64,000 bases of DNA from Castanea sativa (GCF_040712315.1 NC_134017.1:2758001-2822000), one strand, 5' to 3'. Shown: positions 47,182 through 60,757, counted from the stretch's first letter. The notes: generated from the letters alone by a model not told the origin. Program-made: numbers and translations.

Positions 47182-49850
47182 CTCATGATGCAACGAAGAC
47201 GCAGATACATCATTATGCCCGGTGTTGTATATTAGGGCGCATCTGATGTTCTTGAAGTTCCTACGGAACCTTCGTGATCCGTGACAGTATAGTTGGGGTA
47301 GTAGTTGCCTAGCATGGTTGTATAGAGAGTTGTGACGGGCAAACCATAAAGAGTCATCACAGATTGGTGGGGCATTGCAATTGATCCAGTATTGGGCATG
47401 GGCGAGATTGTCATTCTTATGCCTGTGGATAGAGCCCCACCTAGATGTGATTATGGCCCATGGCCAAATGCTCCACTTGCATTTAAGTAAGTATTTTCAT
47501 GATATTTAGTGTGTTATGGAATTTACTCTTCTTAGTAACTAAGAGGTATTATCTTATCTTATGTTATTCGCTCGTAACTGTAGGTGGGTGTGGGTGCGGG
47601 TGCCAAGCTTGAAGAGTAGGTCATCCAGCATGGCGTTGATCCATTATCGCAAGCAATTAGTTAGAATGAAGCTGAACCAGGTAATAATATACAAAAATTA
47701 TGTTTGGTTATGCTGAAGGGACCATCCCCCTTCATGTCAATTTTAGATAATAAAGTTCTTACGTAATTGCCTTTGCAAAAGAACCTCTATGTATAGGATT
47801 CTGTGCCAATGGTTGAGCCACTGAAACTAGACCACATTTACATTATTAGCACCCATAAAAGCTCAATGAGAAACAGGGGTCCAGGATAAACATGTTGGGG
47901 GTTCCTTTGAAGTAAATACTAAACAATTTCATCATCTTTATTTAATTGACTTCACTGATGTTTCATTTCTTTGTTTTTTTCTTGCCTAAAGATTGGATCC
48001 GTATGTATAATTTTCCTTAAGAATATGTTAAAATCATTGCTTATTTTTGTTTTTCCCTTTATCTATGTATTTTTCCTTGTTGCACATTTTAAGATGTTAG
48101 GATAATTGCTTTTTTGTTTCTATTGTAGATTATGTGCCAGCCATATGAGGCAGACTTAGGCCACCTTCCTGCCTTCTGTGTTGTAGGGAGGGATATGTGG
48201 ATGGCAAGGGTGCCACTTGTGTGTTTTTGCATAGTAGAGACACACCACCCAAACCGTGTCCTTTGACAGTTTAGATTGGCGCAGGAGCAGCCCGACCATG
48301 TTGTGTACAACCAAAGACTGCATGGAATAGACTTGCGTGGGAAGGTGGAAAAAAATTGGAGGGAGGAGCATGCACCGTATATCCTCTCATGGGGTATGAG
48401 ACAACAACAACTTTGCCATGCACCTCCTCAGATGGGTGAGATGCCCCACGATCATGCCTATTACCGCTGGTACCGTTCGGTCACTCGAAAGTATGTCGAA
48501 CAAAACAACGCTAAATTACATATAATGGTAATGTGTTCTAATTAGATTTTATTGCCTGCTTTGTTTTTTCTTCAGTACATGTATGAATGTAGAATCAATT
48601 GATTTCTTTCTTCAGCAAATCTGGTTTGATCTGACTGACATCCAATTAAAAAGACTTTCTATTACATATAGTATTCTAAAAAAACTTTTAGTTCTTAGTT
48701 GAGTATTTGAGTAAATATTAATCTCAAAGTTCTAATTTTCAATTGAGTATTTGAATATGGAATTAATAAGTACTATATTATCCATTCTGTGATTGATACA
48801 TAAATGTCTCAAATCTGATTGTACTGGTCGTTTCTCTGTTTCAAATTGAAAGCCATAATGCGCTATTGGAGATGCTTCCTGAAGTCAGCCCAGGACACGA
48901 CCATGTTCGGCACGTCCTAAATGCTATGGTTGGGCTTCGTGTTGGTCCTGCAGCAAATAGGCTGGCAAACAATAGGTATGAGACTGAATCAACAGTTGCT
49001 GCAACCCCAAACACAAGTGCAGCACCCCTAAGTACACCGAGCCGTGGTCGGCTTGCTACTGCAAGCCCAAGCACAAGCTCAACTAGGGGCCATGGTCGAC
49101 GTGCTACAGTAAGCCCAAGCACAAGTGCAGCTAGGGGCCGTGGTCGGCGTACAACAACCCCACGGGCTGTAACTAGTCCCGAGGTACCTGCACCCATCTT
49201 GCACGCATCTCCTCCACCTGAGGTCCCTCCACCCATCCCAGATGCACTTCCTCAGTCCGAGGCCCCTCCACCCATGGTAGATGCATCTCCTCAACCTGAG
49301 GTCCCTTCACCCACCCCACCTTCGCAGCCCAGTTTTGATCTTGGTATTGATTTTCATATGACCCCTCCTACGCACCCTGAGACACCCTCATACCCACCCA
49401 CCAACTCTAGTGCACCCACTTTGCCCATGACAATGATCCCCACTCCTGGCTATACAGAGCATCATTACCCACCTACCTCATCCTCATCCTCATCCTCATC
49501 CAACCCTCTAGGACCTCCGGTTGGGATTGACACTGATGTACTAGACGAGCATCCCCCTCATCAGCCCTCACCCCCACGAGGTAGACCGCAACGTGCTAGA
49601 AGAGCACCCACTTATGGGACTAGTGGACACAAAATAGGATACAAAGACAGCTCTATGGTATGATAACATTAATTCCAATGTAATGATATATTTTGCAATT
49701 CACTTTTTTCTTCTCATTACACTGAATATTAATTGTATGCATCTAATGTCTTTGCAGCACGATGATGAGCCTAAGGATAATGCCCCGCAACCTCCTCCCC
49801 CGCCTAAACATTACACGAGGGTTAAAAAATGCAAAATTGGTGAACCTTGA
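45698..49850 (+). pseudogene. Plant mobile domain (PMD) MAIN-like protein, disrupted
   Basis: PMD proteins (MAIN/MAIL family, often annotated as PP7 long-form homologues) include cellular nuclear proteins and transposon-borne copies. Exon 1 starts at ATG 45698 and ends before GTGAAA (about 45808). Exon 2 starts after TTTTGCAG with DSGPLKCCGRAKEMANM and reads into ALVEQWRPKTYKFHLPHGEM after a frame break near 46025-46045. The same break is in both 858-bp copies, so it predates the duplication. Later pieces are at 47185-47490 (several stops), 47584-47680 (WVWVRVPSLKS), 48130-48535 (PYEADLGHLPAF to RKYVEQNNAK), a 265-codon Pro/Ser-rich exon (about 48866-49660) and a final exon (49758-49850, PPPPPKHYTRVKK). 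Gene order is complete, but the N-terminal half cannot be translated continuously. Confidence 0.85.
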
Positions 49851-50106
49851 AAAGGAGATTTGTTAACTACCTTGTTATGCTGTTAATGTTGTTGTTTGAT
49901 TGAGCTGAATTGATTTTTCAATTGAACTTAGTGTTTTGAAAGTTTGAAAGTTTGAAACTTTGGGTTTTTTTTTTTTTTTAATTAAGTTGAATGTACTAGC
50001 TGGCAACTTATCTGTATGTGGTTTGAATTGTATATGGTGGTTTTTTGGTTCAGGGAATTGTATGCAAGCAAATTTATAGTCTTTACACTTTGGTTCTCTT
50101 TTGCAG

Positions 50107-51352
50107 GTAACACACATGGATGGGGCCCTTCAACATATGCATCAGTTTGGATTTTGTGATCAATTTGTTAGAGAAACTATTAAAGAGCTCCTGAAAGTGG
50201 GTTTTTATTTATTTGTTTTCTGTTTTTGCTAAAGCAAGGACATTCATGGGATTCAGTTGTATTTGACATAAATAAGGTGTATTTTACTTCAGGATTATGG
50301 AAATGATGGGTGGTACTTCTTTGAAAGTGATTCACGAAAAGGTTCTACTTGACACCTTGCTTGAAAAACAAAAAAAAATGGCGAGCAAGGGGAGGTAAAA
50401 TATTTACTGTTCTTTGCTAACTCTTTACTAGGTCGGCAGTTTGTTTGTTTTTGGTCTTTTTCCGCTTTTTTAAAACTTTAATCTATCAAAACTACTTGTG
50501 TAGAATTGGGAATGATATGGTTATTTTGATATGTGCATGTGGATTAGTTTATGATCAATTAGTTGTGTTCATCATAAAGTACTGACTTGTGATCACTCAA
50601 CTAATCCCAAAGAGACAGAAATTCAAAGTCCATAACTCACGAGCTATTGGATGGTGCAAAATTGAATGGTCCACATCTTCACTCTTAGCTTTGCACATGC
50701 AACACTAGTCCATAACTGTTATTTCATGTCTACTATGGTACAATCAAAAAGAGGTAGAGATTTATGCAAATATTTTGGGAGGAAACTTTTAACTCTGGTA
50801 CCTTAATGCATAAGTTGGTCCCCTAAACTAATGAACAAGGGAAAATTAATTCCAAGAGGGGTGGGGGAAGTTGTAATTCCAATATTTGTTAAATATATGT
50901 AAAAGTTAAAAATAAATAAATAATGCTTTTAGATTGAAACATTGAAAGCCATTGAGGTTATGTAGGCTTCTTTAAATTTAAAAGGTTTACTTTGCTTATG
51001 TCTATGCATGTGATGTGTGGCTTAGTTACTTATAATTACATTCGTAATGTACAGTTAAGAAGCAGTAGGCACACTAGCTGGAACTTAATGAGCAACTCAT
51101 GCCATTTAAGGTTGTCAAAGAACTTGGTTTTGAAGCTTACAGGACCTTCTTCTTACTTTTTTTCTTTTCTGGGAATTGTGTATTATGAATTTATGATGAT
51201 GGGAAGATTTGTTTCTTGTTAACAAAGTGTATTTTTCAACAAAACTATTGTTATATGGCCTTGTGGTCAAAGTGCACATTCTAATAAAGTTTTGTTCATG
51301 AGGAACCTCAAGTTCAAGGAGTTTAGAGAGCGCCTTAAGTCTTCAAGCAGGT
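50107..51352 (+). pseudogene. WIYLD-domain gene fragment, frameshifted
   Basis: The WIYLD domain (ubiquitin-binding, known from SUVR-type SET proteins and small plant proteins) is visible in two exons. One starts after TTTTGCAG (50107) with MDGALQHMHQFGFCDQFVRE, then TIKELLK, and ends before a GTGGGT donor (about 50198). The second starts after TTACTTCAG (50294) with DYGNDGWYFFESDS. A one-base frameshift near 50333-50338 precedes KVLLDTLLEKQKKMASKG, and another donor follows (AG|GTAAAA, about 50395). A possible further exon at 51301-51351 contains stops. No SET domain follows. It could be a small WIYLD gene that has died, or a captured fragment. It lies 257 bp after the PMD stop, same strand. 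Confidence 0.65.
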
Positions 51353-52652
51353 AATAATTCATTATGTGTGTGGGGGTGGGGGGTTTAGCTTTGGATTGTT
51401 TGTACAAAGGCTCTACTTGCATTTACTTTTCTGTTTTTGTTTTTATTTTGATCAGTAAGTTTGTTTTGAACCCATTACCTAATCCATCCATTTTGGTCTT
51501 ACAAGAGGTGCCATTTGTTTAGATTGGAAGGAAAAAAAAGGGATAAATTCTTGTCCTGAATTCAGTTTATATATATGGGTTAGGATGAATTTACATGTCC
51601 GCTAAATTCCATGTTAATCGGATGTTATTTACTATCTAATGCACAATATGATGTTTTGTGTATAATTTTATTTTATTTTTATTAAAAAACTGGAAATTTA
51701 AATGTTTTAGGACGAGAAAGCAATTGGTCGATATTTTGAAAGTATGAAGGGTATAATAAGTAGATAATGTAATCCAACGGTTGATTTGTCAAGACACTTA
51801 ATTCAATAAAAATTTATGGAGTGTTGTATAGTGCTGCTGTTTATCACTGATTTTTGTGATAAAAGGGAGTATGGTGTGGAAGTACTTGATTGAGCTTTTG
51901 ATATTGGTTGAATGTACTTGATTTTGTAAGTTACACACTCAAAAAAAAAAAAAAAACTCAAAACAAAACCACCACCATAAACACAACCACCATCATCAAC
52001 AACCCACCACAAAACCCATTATCAGATTAAAACTTGATTAGATTCTTTTAATTAGATAATCTTTCATAAACAAGGAAATTGGTGACTCTCCGTACATGAT
52101 TTGATTTGATTCTCATAAATAAATAATCTTTCATAAATAAGGAATTTAATTGACTTTGTGACTTTCTTCATCTGGCTTGGTTTGGTTTAATTTCTACTTT
52201 TTAATTTAAATTGATTTGTTTTCAAATTTGAATTTCTTCAATTTTTTTGTATGATATGATCTTTGAAAATAAAATATTGTCTTGTGTGGTCATTTATTTT
52301 ATTTAATATAAAGTTTGGTTGATTAAGAAAGAGATCCAACTTAATAAGCTCTTTAATTCCCCTAAAAAACAATTAGCTCCTGAATTAAATATTGTAAAGT
52401 TACATCTCTTGCACATTGATTTAGCATCTCAATTCAATCCTAGAGTTAGTGGTAAATTCTTAGGCCACGGGTAGTATGAGCTCACATTATACTGCTCCCC
52501 AAAATCACTCACTGGCATGTTGACATTTGAAGGTTAGTATGAGCTCACCCAACGTTCAGTTGGCCGCAAGTCCATATTCCGTTCACTCGATTCAATTGGG
52601 TTGGTTGCAGGTTAGATCCAAACCCAATCCGACTCGACCCATGGATAGCCCT
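51353..52652. other. AT-rich intergenic DNA up to the SIRE-type element
   Basis: No gene is recognised. A T-G-A-G-C-T-C-A motif recurs at about 52479 and 52543 without further structure. Confidence 0.5.
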
Positions 52653-53672
52653 TGTTGGGACATATGTATTTCACTTGTTAAGAACATATGTCATTCATTT
52701 ATGTAATTAGCTAATCCTTTTGACAAAACACACTTTACTTGTAATTAGATAGATTTACAATAAGTTTTATACTTCAAGAAACTGTGCTTCAAGATCAAGT
52801 GTTGAAGTCATCAAGGCTGTCCAAGAAACAAGCTGAGAAGTGCAAGATCATTAAAGCTCGATAGCTAGCATGTGTCGAGATTTAAAGAGCTGTTCCAACC
52901 CTGTAGCTTGACAGCTGCTCGACAGCATCTTGGTACCTCTATCTGTCAAGATTTAAGAAAAACTGATTCTGAGTTCTGTTTTGATTCCAATCTGTGGATG
53001 TGTCTTTAAGCCTTCTTTTCTCCTAAATCTAGACATATAAAAGGATTATTTTAAGGGCTGTCAAGCTACAAAGTTGCACAAGCATTGAGAAATCCTTATT
53101 CATGCAAATTGTGAGTTGAGACGAAGTTCTTGCCCTAGTTCATCTCTCTTGTGAATAAGTTGTTGTGTCTTTGCACCATAGGGTTTTGTAACCAAGCATC
53201 TTCTTGATCTTCATTGTGTGGATGAATTGAAGAACTTTACAGCCAACAATCTTCTCTAGTTTGTGATAGAAGTCGTGTACTGGGATCCGCGCAATTGGTT
53301 AGTCACGTACTTGGGAGCCGTGCATTGAAATGAGAAATTATCACTACAGAACAAGTCCAATTGGGTATTGGGGTAAGGGTCCAACTCTAAGTTGGTAGGG
53401 ACTTGTGATTCTTTTACTTGTAACCGCTTGTTGTGATAATAGTGGAATTTCGGGAGTGGTGACCTTAAAATCACCCGATGGGGTTTTTACTGTGTAGATT
53501 TTTCCCATTCGTAAACAAATCACCGTGTCATTTATTTTCCATTGCATACTTAGTTTAATTGGTGATTTGTTTGTGCTACCACGTGTTTTGCATGTTAATT
53601 TGATTAATTAATAACTTGGCTAATTAATCAACTTAATCCATCACAAGGGGTCAATACGTTTTTGGCCTATCA
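52653..53672 (+). repeat. SIRE-type element 5' LTR
   Basis: 1,020 bp, TG...CA ends (ends ...GGCCTATCA). It contains several TCGACA/TCGAGA-type motifs (52858-52945) and a CATATAAAAGG sequence near 53034 that could be the TATA box. Confidence 0.93.
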
Positions 53673-53674
53673 AG

Positions 53675-53694
53675 TGGTATCAGAGCAGGCACAC
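53675..53694 (+). other. SIRE-type element primer-binding site
   Basis: TGGTATCAGAGCAGGCACAC, complementary to initiator-Met tRNA, starts two bases after the LTR. Confidence 0.9.
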
Positions 53695-53978
53695 TCTGAT
53701 TAGGTTTAATCCTTGTGTGTGATCCATTGACCCCTATTGTCATGGTTGTTACCGGCTTAAAGAGATCACTGTTTTTAAATACATCTTGTTTTTCTAATCT
53801 CTATTTGTTTAAGTGTCTCAGAAAATACAAGTCTAAAAGTTATTTGAACTCTCTTATGATGACTATTGGTAAAGATCTCAGTTTGAACAAGAAGAAACTA
53901 GACTGTCTCAGAATGAAACTGTGCAAAGGAGTTTGTCTGAGAAGAGTGAAAATTAGATGCCTTGCTTAAAAAGGGCAG

Positions 53979-56900
53979 ATGAGAGAAAATATCATTCCCA
54001 CTGATCTGTCATCTAAGCACGAAGTGTGTCTTATGATGAAGTCTGCATTTAAAGTTACGGACACATGCTTGTGGTACCTTGACAGTGGTTGCTCAAGACA
54101 TATGACTGGAGACCGATCTCTCTTCAAGGTCTTCGAGTTTAAGAAAGGTGGCAATGTCACTTTCGGTGATGGAAGCAAATCACAGATAAAAGGTAAAGGA
54201 ATTATCTCTCTACCTAGTCTACCAGATATTGCAAATGTTCTATATGTGGAAGGCCTGAGGGTGAACCTGCTGAGCATAAGTCAGATATGTGATCAAGATT
54301 TCATGGTGCTATTCTCCAAGGGAAAGTGTCTTGTCATGGATGAGTTTGAAAAGAAACTCATAAGTGGTGTTCGCACTCTAGACAACTACTATGGATTGGT
54401 TCCTGATGCTGATATTGTGTGCAATAGCATTCGGTTGCCAAATGAAGATCTATGGCATCAATGAATGGGACATGCTAGTTACAAACATCTTTCTATTGTA
54501 TCTAAGCATGAATCAGTTTTAGGGATACCAAAGCTTAGTAGAATGAGCAATGTAGTGTGTGGACCATGTCAGCTTGGGAAACAGACGAAAGCTAAGCATC
54601 CGGTCACTCAGACATCAACTACATCTAGACCATTGGAGCTACTACATTTGGATCTTATGGGTCCAACTAGAACTGAGTCTCTTGGAGGTAAGAGATACAT
54701 CATAGTTGTGGTAGATGACTTCACTAGGTACACTTGGGTTATTCTTCTACGATCCAAGTCTGATGCTCCTGAGTACATTAAAGCTTTGTGCACAAGACTG
54801 CAAAATGAAAAGAATTTGAAAATTGACCGAATTCGAAGTGACCATGGTAAAGAATTTGAGAACTCATAAATGGAGTTCTTCTGTACAAGATCAGGTATAT
54901 CTCAAGAATTCTCTACTCCTATTACTCCTCAACAGAATGGTGTAGTAGAAAGGAAGAACAGGGTTATTCAGGAGATGGCAAGAGCCATGTTGCACAGTAA
55001 GGATGTGCCTAGAAACTTGTGGGGAGAAGCCATTAACACTGCATGTCATACGGTTAATAAAGTGTATTTTAGACCCGGTACCAAAAAGACTCCATATGAG
55101 TTATGGAAAGGAAGAAAGCCGAATGTGAAATATTTCAGGATCTTTGGAAGAACTTGTTTCATCCTAAAGGATAGAGAGAATGTGGGAAAGTTTGATTCCA
55201 GAAGTGATGTAGGGATATTTCTAGGATACTCTTCTACAAGTAAGGCTTATCAAGTATATAACAAAAGAACTATGAAGGTTATGGAAACGGTGAATGTTGT
55301 TATTGATAAGTCTTCAGATTCCTATTTTGAGAAAGTTAATGAGGAACTTCCTAAAGAAATTCTTCCTCCTGAAACTAGGGAAGTTCAAGAAATCTTTGAA
55401 CAAGAGCCCACATCTCCAAGTACTCCTGATAGTCCAAGTGTTGTGGAAGAGTCAACAGATATGCCTACTTCACCAGATTCTAAATCTCATGAAGAAAAAG
55501 GACCTTCCTCTAGGACCAAATTAAATCATCCTCCAAAATTTATTATGGGAAACATGAATGAACTCACATTAAGGAAACGTATAGTCAATAAATGCGTTGC
55601 TAACTTTGTGTCTTATTCCTATTATTTGTCACAAGTTGAACCCACTAAAGTTGAGGAAGCTCTTCAGGATGAAAGTTGGGTTGAAGCAATGCATGATGAA
55701 CTACTTCAGTAGACCCGAGGGTGAGCATATTATTGGTACAAAGTGGATCTTCCGCAATAAGACTAATGAGGAGGAAAATGTGATCCGCAATAAGGCTCGA
55801 CTGGTAGCCCAAGGATACTCACAAATGGAGGGAATAGACTATGATGAACCATTTGTCTCAGTTGCTCGTATGTAGTCCATCAGAATTCTCCTCGCTTTAG
55901 CCTACCACTTAAAATTCAAGCTGTACTAGATGGATGTAAAGACTGCCTTCTTAAATGGACTTCTCAAAGAAGATGTCTATGTGGCTCAACCAAAAGGATT
56001 CATTGATCCACACTTTTCCGATCATGTGTTGTACCTCAAGAAGGCACTATATGGATTGAAGCAAGTACCTAGAGCCTGGTATGATCGGCTAACCTAATAC
56101 TTGGTGTCACATGGGTTCACAAGAGGAAAGGTTGATCAGACTCTCTTCATCAAGAGGGAAGATGGCGAGCTGATGGTTGCTCAAGTCTATGTTGATGACA
56201 TCATCTTTGGATCAACTAAGGATGAACTTGTTCATGACTTCTCAAAACTCATGCAGGTAGAGTTCGAGATGAGCATGATTAGAGAGCAATGTCACTTCCT
56301 TGGATTGCAGATTTGTCAACATGATTCAAGTATATTCATCTCTCAATCTAAATAAGCCAAGGATCTTGTAAAAAAAATTGGTTTAGAATCTGCTAGTTTT
56401 GTTAGAACGCCTATGAGCCCAAATGTTAAACTCACTGTTGACTTGTTAGGTAAAAGTATAGACTCATCTCTTTATAGAAGCATGATAGGTAGTCTTTTGT
56501 ACCTTACTGCTAGTAGATCAGACATTAGTTACAGTGTGGGAGTGTGTGCCAGATATCGGGCTAATTCCAAAGAGTCACATATGATTGCTTTGAAAAGAAT
56601 CATAAAGTATGTCAAAACTACTGCCAACTTTGGTATATGGTACAGCAAGAACACAAATGATGTCTTAGTTGGATATTCTGACGCTGATTGGGCTGGGAAT
56701 GCTAATGATAGAAAAAGTACATCAGGGGGTTACTTCTATGGGGGTAATAATCTTGTCTCCTGGATGAGCAAAAAGCAAAATTCCATCTCTTTATCCACGA
56801 TGAAGCTGAGTACATTGTTGTTGGTAGCTGTTGCACCCAACTCCTTTGTATGCAAAAACTCCTCCATGATTATGGTATTTGTCAAGAGCATCTTACCATC

Positions 56901-57129
56901 TACTGTGACAATACCAGTGCCATCAACATCTCTAAGAATCCGATTCAACATTCTCAAACTAAACACAGAGATTCGACATCATTTCATTCGGGAGCTTGTC
57001 GAAGAAGGTACTCTCACTCTTGAGTTTATTCACACTGATGACCAAAAGGCTAATTTGTTCACCAAACCTCTGGATAGTAAACGTTTTGAATTCCTTCATC
57101 AAAACATCGGTGTCATCTCCATGGATTAA
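53979..57129 (+). pseudogene. SIRE-type pol (protease, integrase, RT, RNase H), disrupted
   Basis: Protease has an intact DSG in WYLDSGCSRHMTG (about 54072-54110). The integrase zinc region follows near 54455-54600 (H-H-C-C), then VDDFTRYTW (about 54712) and DHGKEF (about 54840), then QNGVVERKNR. RT covers about 55640-56360 with YVDD near 56190. RNase H covers 56410-57129 with DADWAGN and a C-terminal tail. Stops at 54462, 54867, about 55710, 55873, 55927, 56096 and 56353 and a frameshift near 56800 break the frame. Gag is absent: 53700-53975 has only short, unrelated-looking frames. Confidence 0.92.
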
Positions 57130-59017
57130 TCTCCTTCTCTCTCCTTCCTTCTCATGCATTTGCATCTAGTTTCATGCATTGTTTGCTCTGTTTAACATGT
57201 TTTTGTTTGTTTACTTTCAGTTTTTGGTTTATTTTAAATATAAAAAAAATTTGAAAAATTGAAAAATACAAAAACAGTGTGTGTTGTGTACATCGGTTCT
57301 TGTGAAACTTAAAATGGCCATTGAAATAAAGTTTTCTAAACTTTGTATCTCTTCTAGCTTAGATGAGCATTCCTATGCACAACTAAGCAAGTGAGCTTTG
57401 TGGCTCTTTGTTTGTGACGAGTAAGGTTAAGTGATCTCTTGTACTTAACACTCATATCACTCTTTTTGATGGGTAGGACTAGAAAATCCTAAGAGAAAGG
57501 TATAAATAACCATCTCACCACTGTTACTCGCCAATCATGATATGACATCTGTATGCTTCGGTATAGCAAAAGCGCAATGTCAATGACATCTGTATGCCTT
57601 GGCATAGCAAAAGTGCAATATCAAAAGCTTAACATAATTGGTTATTTCTTCTCTCTCCTTTGCATACCCATGTATGGTTTGCATAATAAAAGAAAATATG
57701 CAAAGAAAATAAAAGCAAAAAGAACAAAAATGCTTTAAATATGATTGCAAGCATGTTTACTAGGAGATGTGGAAATTATAGGATGTACCTCAAAGGTGAT
57801 AGTCCACATCAAACAGTTATGATTGTGTGTGAGTTAAAGTGATTTTCTCATATCTCAAATCGTCATAACATAGAAATACTTATGCAATCTTGCGATGTTT
57901 TCACACATAACACGCAATATTCTTTGCTACTTTTGATACATGTGCAGGTACAATGTGATTTGGCCATCACAAGGTTTACATGTGTTGTTGTATGCTCACT
58001 AAACTGTCTTGACTTGTTTTTGATATATAATATCGGTTAGACTTGTTTAGTGTGTATGTGTGTTTTTTTTTAGGATCCATGTGCTTAAATTTGTTGATTG
58101 AGAGATGATTTTGAGAGTCTAATATGCTGATTGGATCATCGATTAAGTTGCATGATTCATGTCTGTGTTTTTCCTTCTTGAAAAACTGTTCTTGAAAGCT
58201 GGCTCGACACCTGGCTATCTGTTGAGCTTCTCAGTTTTTTCTTATCGCAATCTCGACAGCTTCTCGACACCTTCTGGTTCAATCAAGAAACCTCCTGATC
58301 TCTCAATAGCTTCTCGACACCTGGTGGATCGATCGAGCATCTGTTCCCATGTCTTGCCTTGTTCCTTGACACCTTCTCAATAGCTTCATCTATCGAAGTT
58401 GTTTTTCTCGATACCTTCCTCGACAGATATCTCGACACCTCTCGACACCTGTATCTATCGAGATTTACTGAGGATCTACATATAGATTCTGTTCAGTCCG
58501 GTTCTTCATTTCTCACGATCTCTCTCTCGATAGCTTTGTCTCTTCACCTCCCAAACCTCTTTCTCTCACTCCAAACCTCAACCCAACGTTTCCTCTCGCT
58601 TTTTCAAGTTTTTCTTCACTTGGTAAGCATCTAATCTTTCTCATTTACATGCATTTCATGTTTTGAAACCTAGGTTTTGGGGTTTTTGAAAAATTTTGGG
58701 GTTTTTCAAATTTGATGAGTTTTTATTGAAATTTTTGGAATGGGTTTTGTAGATTTAATCTTCAAAACTCCATGCATTGCATCACATTAGCATTCTAACA
58801 GTCTTCTCATGCATTTAGATGTGTGCAAACTATTTGTGTGCTGGTAGGATTGGATTGGGCTGAGCCCATGATATTTTTCATATTGCATGTCTCATGTTCA
58901 TGCATTCCCCATGCATACATTCTCTCTTTTCATTATACTTGTTATATTTGATTTGTTTTAGGACTTTTCTGATTGTTTCTTTGTTTCCCCCTCTTTCTGT
59001 TTATGTTAGTAGTGTCT
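57130..59017. other. SIRE-type post-pol spacer
   Basis: Non-coding sequence between RNase H and the envelope-like ORF, a known feature of SIRE-lineage elements. At 58200-58465 the motif CTCGACA(CC) recurs more than ten times, echoing the LTR motifs. A small direct repeat with GACATCTGTATGC (57543 and 57586) is present. Confidence 0.7.
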
Positions 59018-60201
59018 ATGGCACCAAAATGTAAGTCTATTCCATCCCAAAACCCTCTACATTCTCGGGGCTCTTCGTCTTCTGATCATACTCCTCTTTC
59101 TGTTCAATTCCATGATGAGAAAGTCCATCAAGACTTCTCGAAGAACTTTTCTAAACGAGGTGTTCATTCGGAACGCCAAGTTGTTCTGACGGACTTTGCT
59201 GACACTGACTTTCCTAATGTCATTCACAAACGGGAATGGGAGTCACTGTATGACGTCCTAGTCACTTGTTCTACCATGCTAATCCAGGAGTTCTACTCCA
59301 ACATGCATGGTTTTCATTCTTCAATACCTCTCTTTCTCACTCGTATTCGAGGTACGCGCATAGTAGTCACACCGGAGTTGATATCCGATGTGCTTCATGT
59401 TCCGAGGGTTACGCATCTTGATTACCCCGGTTGTGAGCGTCTACAGACTGTGTCCAAAGACGAGATGATCACCTCTTTCTGTGAGCACCCTTCTGATTAG
59501 GGTGAGCACCAGTTTACGTCATGTCGACCTTTTGCTAAAGGTCCTTGTTTCATAAACATGGTGATGACTTTTGTTTGTATCCTCTCTCTCACTACAACTC
59601 TATCACAGAGCCTCGTGCTCATGTTCTGTTGTCTCTCCTTGAGGATCTTACCATAGATTTTTCTTCACATTTTATTTTTTCTATCATAGATGTGTATAAG
59701 GATACGGCTACCCGTGATAAGCTCATCTTTCCTTCCGCTATCACGAGGATTTTACGCCATTTTTCCATTCCTTTTCCCGTGTCTAACCCTTTTCATGTCA
59801 TGGTTGCCATAGACGCCGCTACCGTAAAACGTAGTGAGGCACAGTTTAGGTCGAGACAGGCGAGTTTAGCAACTCCTTCCTCTAGTTCTGCTCCATCTCA
59901 ATTTGCTTGAGCTTCATCCGTTCCGTCCTCTTCTACAAGCGATGTGTCATTAGGAGACATCATAACGCAGCTTCAACACATGGATGCTCGCCTAGATACA
60001 CTCTTTACAAAGTTGTATCAGATGAATGTTCTTGTTTGTCGCATTGCTCGGTGACAGGCGACCATGGGTGGTTTTGCTCCCGAGGTTTCTCCTCCACCAC
60101 CTCTTGTGGCTTCTGAGTCTGAGGATGATGATGGTGATGACGATGATGCTTCGGATGATGATGATGGAGATGCTAGCTCTACCGATGAGATGTCTACTTG
60201 A
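59018..60201 (+). pseudogene. SIRE-type envelope-like / plant transposon-protein ORF, disrupted
   Basis: The ORF lies downstream of pol, the position of the envelope-like gene in SIRE elements; the same domain is annotated in databases as a putative plant transposon protein. ATG at 59018 opens a frame to a TAG at 59498-59500. It resumes after a frameshift near 59540 to a TGA at 59908-59910. A coiled-coil-like stretch (about 59960-60050) and an acidic Asp-rich tail (60112-60190) complete it. A hydrophobic run lies upstream of the ATG (from 58973). Role in plants is unproven; no intact product can be made from this copy. Confidence 0.75.
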
Positions 60202-60744
60202 CACTCTACCCTTTGTCACTCGTGACAAAAAGGGGAAGTAGTTTTGAGGTTATGAGAGTAGTCATGCTTAGGGGGAGAGTATGAGTGTGTTTTAATAGGG
60301 GGAGTGTTGCTGGTTGAGGGATGTAGTGAGGATTACTTGTATCTTTTTCTTTTCTTTACTTTAGATACATTTTCTTTTTGTACCTAGGTCTTATGACTAA
60401 TTTTTCACATACATTGTGCTTATCCTTTGATATATGTGATGATGTATGTTTCTTCACCCATCTCTACATGTGTTGTTTCTTTTCTCTCTTTATACGCATG
60501 ATTCTTTATTTGTATGCAATCTATTATTTCTGTTTCACACTAAGATACCTTGATGAGTTTTGTTTAAAGTGTTTTAGGAATACAGGTTGTCAAAGTCTAC
60601 TTACCATAAACTCTCTTCTTGCAAATTTTTTCAAGAGTTTGTGTTAGGATAGATTTTATTTCATTCAACAAGTGAATATGAGTTAAGTGATTTATGACTT
60701 CTCTCATATGTTCATTGGTTAGTTGTGGTTTTGTCACGGATTGC
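60202..60744. other. SIRE-type 3' untranslated region
   Basis: Between the envelope-like ORF and the polypurine tract. GGGGGAGAG and GGGGGAGTG purine runs lie at about 60271-60306. No coding capacity. Confidence 0.6.
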
Positions 60745-60757
60745 CAAAGAAGGAGAT
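60745..60757 (+). other. SIRE-type polypurine tract
   Basis: AAAGAAGGAGAT lies directly before the 3' LTR. Confidence 0.75.

Noticed and set aside
48841..49294. Minus-strand ORFs opposite the Pro/Ser-rich exon
   Set aside because: Antisense shadows of the PMD C-terminal exon, with repetitive composition.
50992..51222. 76-codon plus-strand ORF after the WIYLD fragment
   Set aside because: No recognisable domain; probably intronic sequence of the WIYLD fragment.
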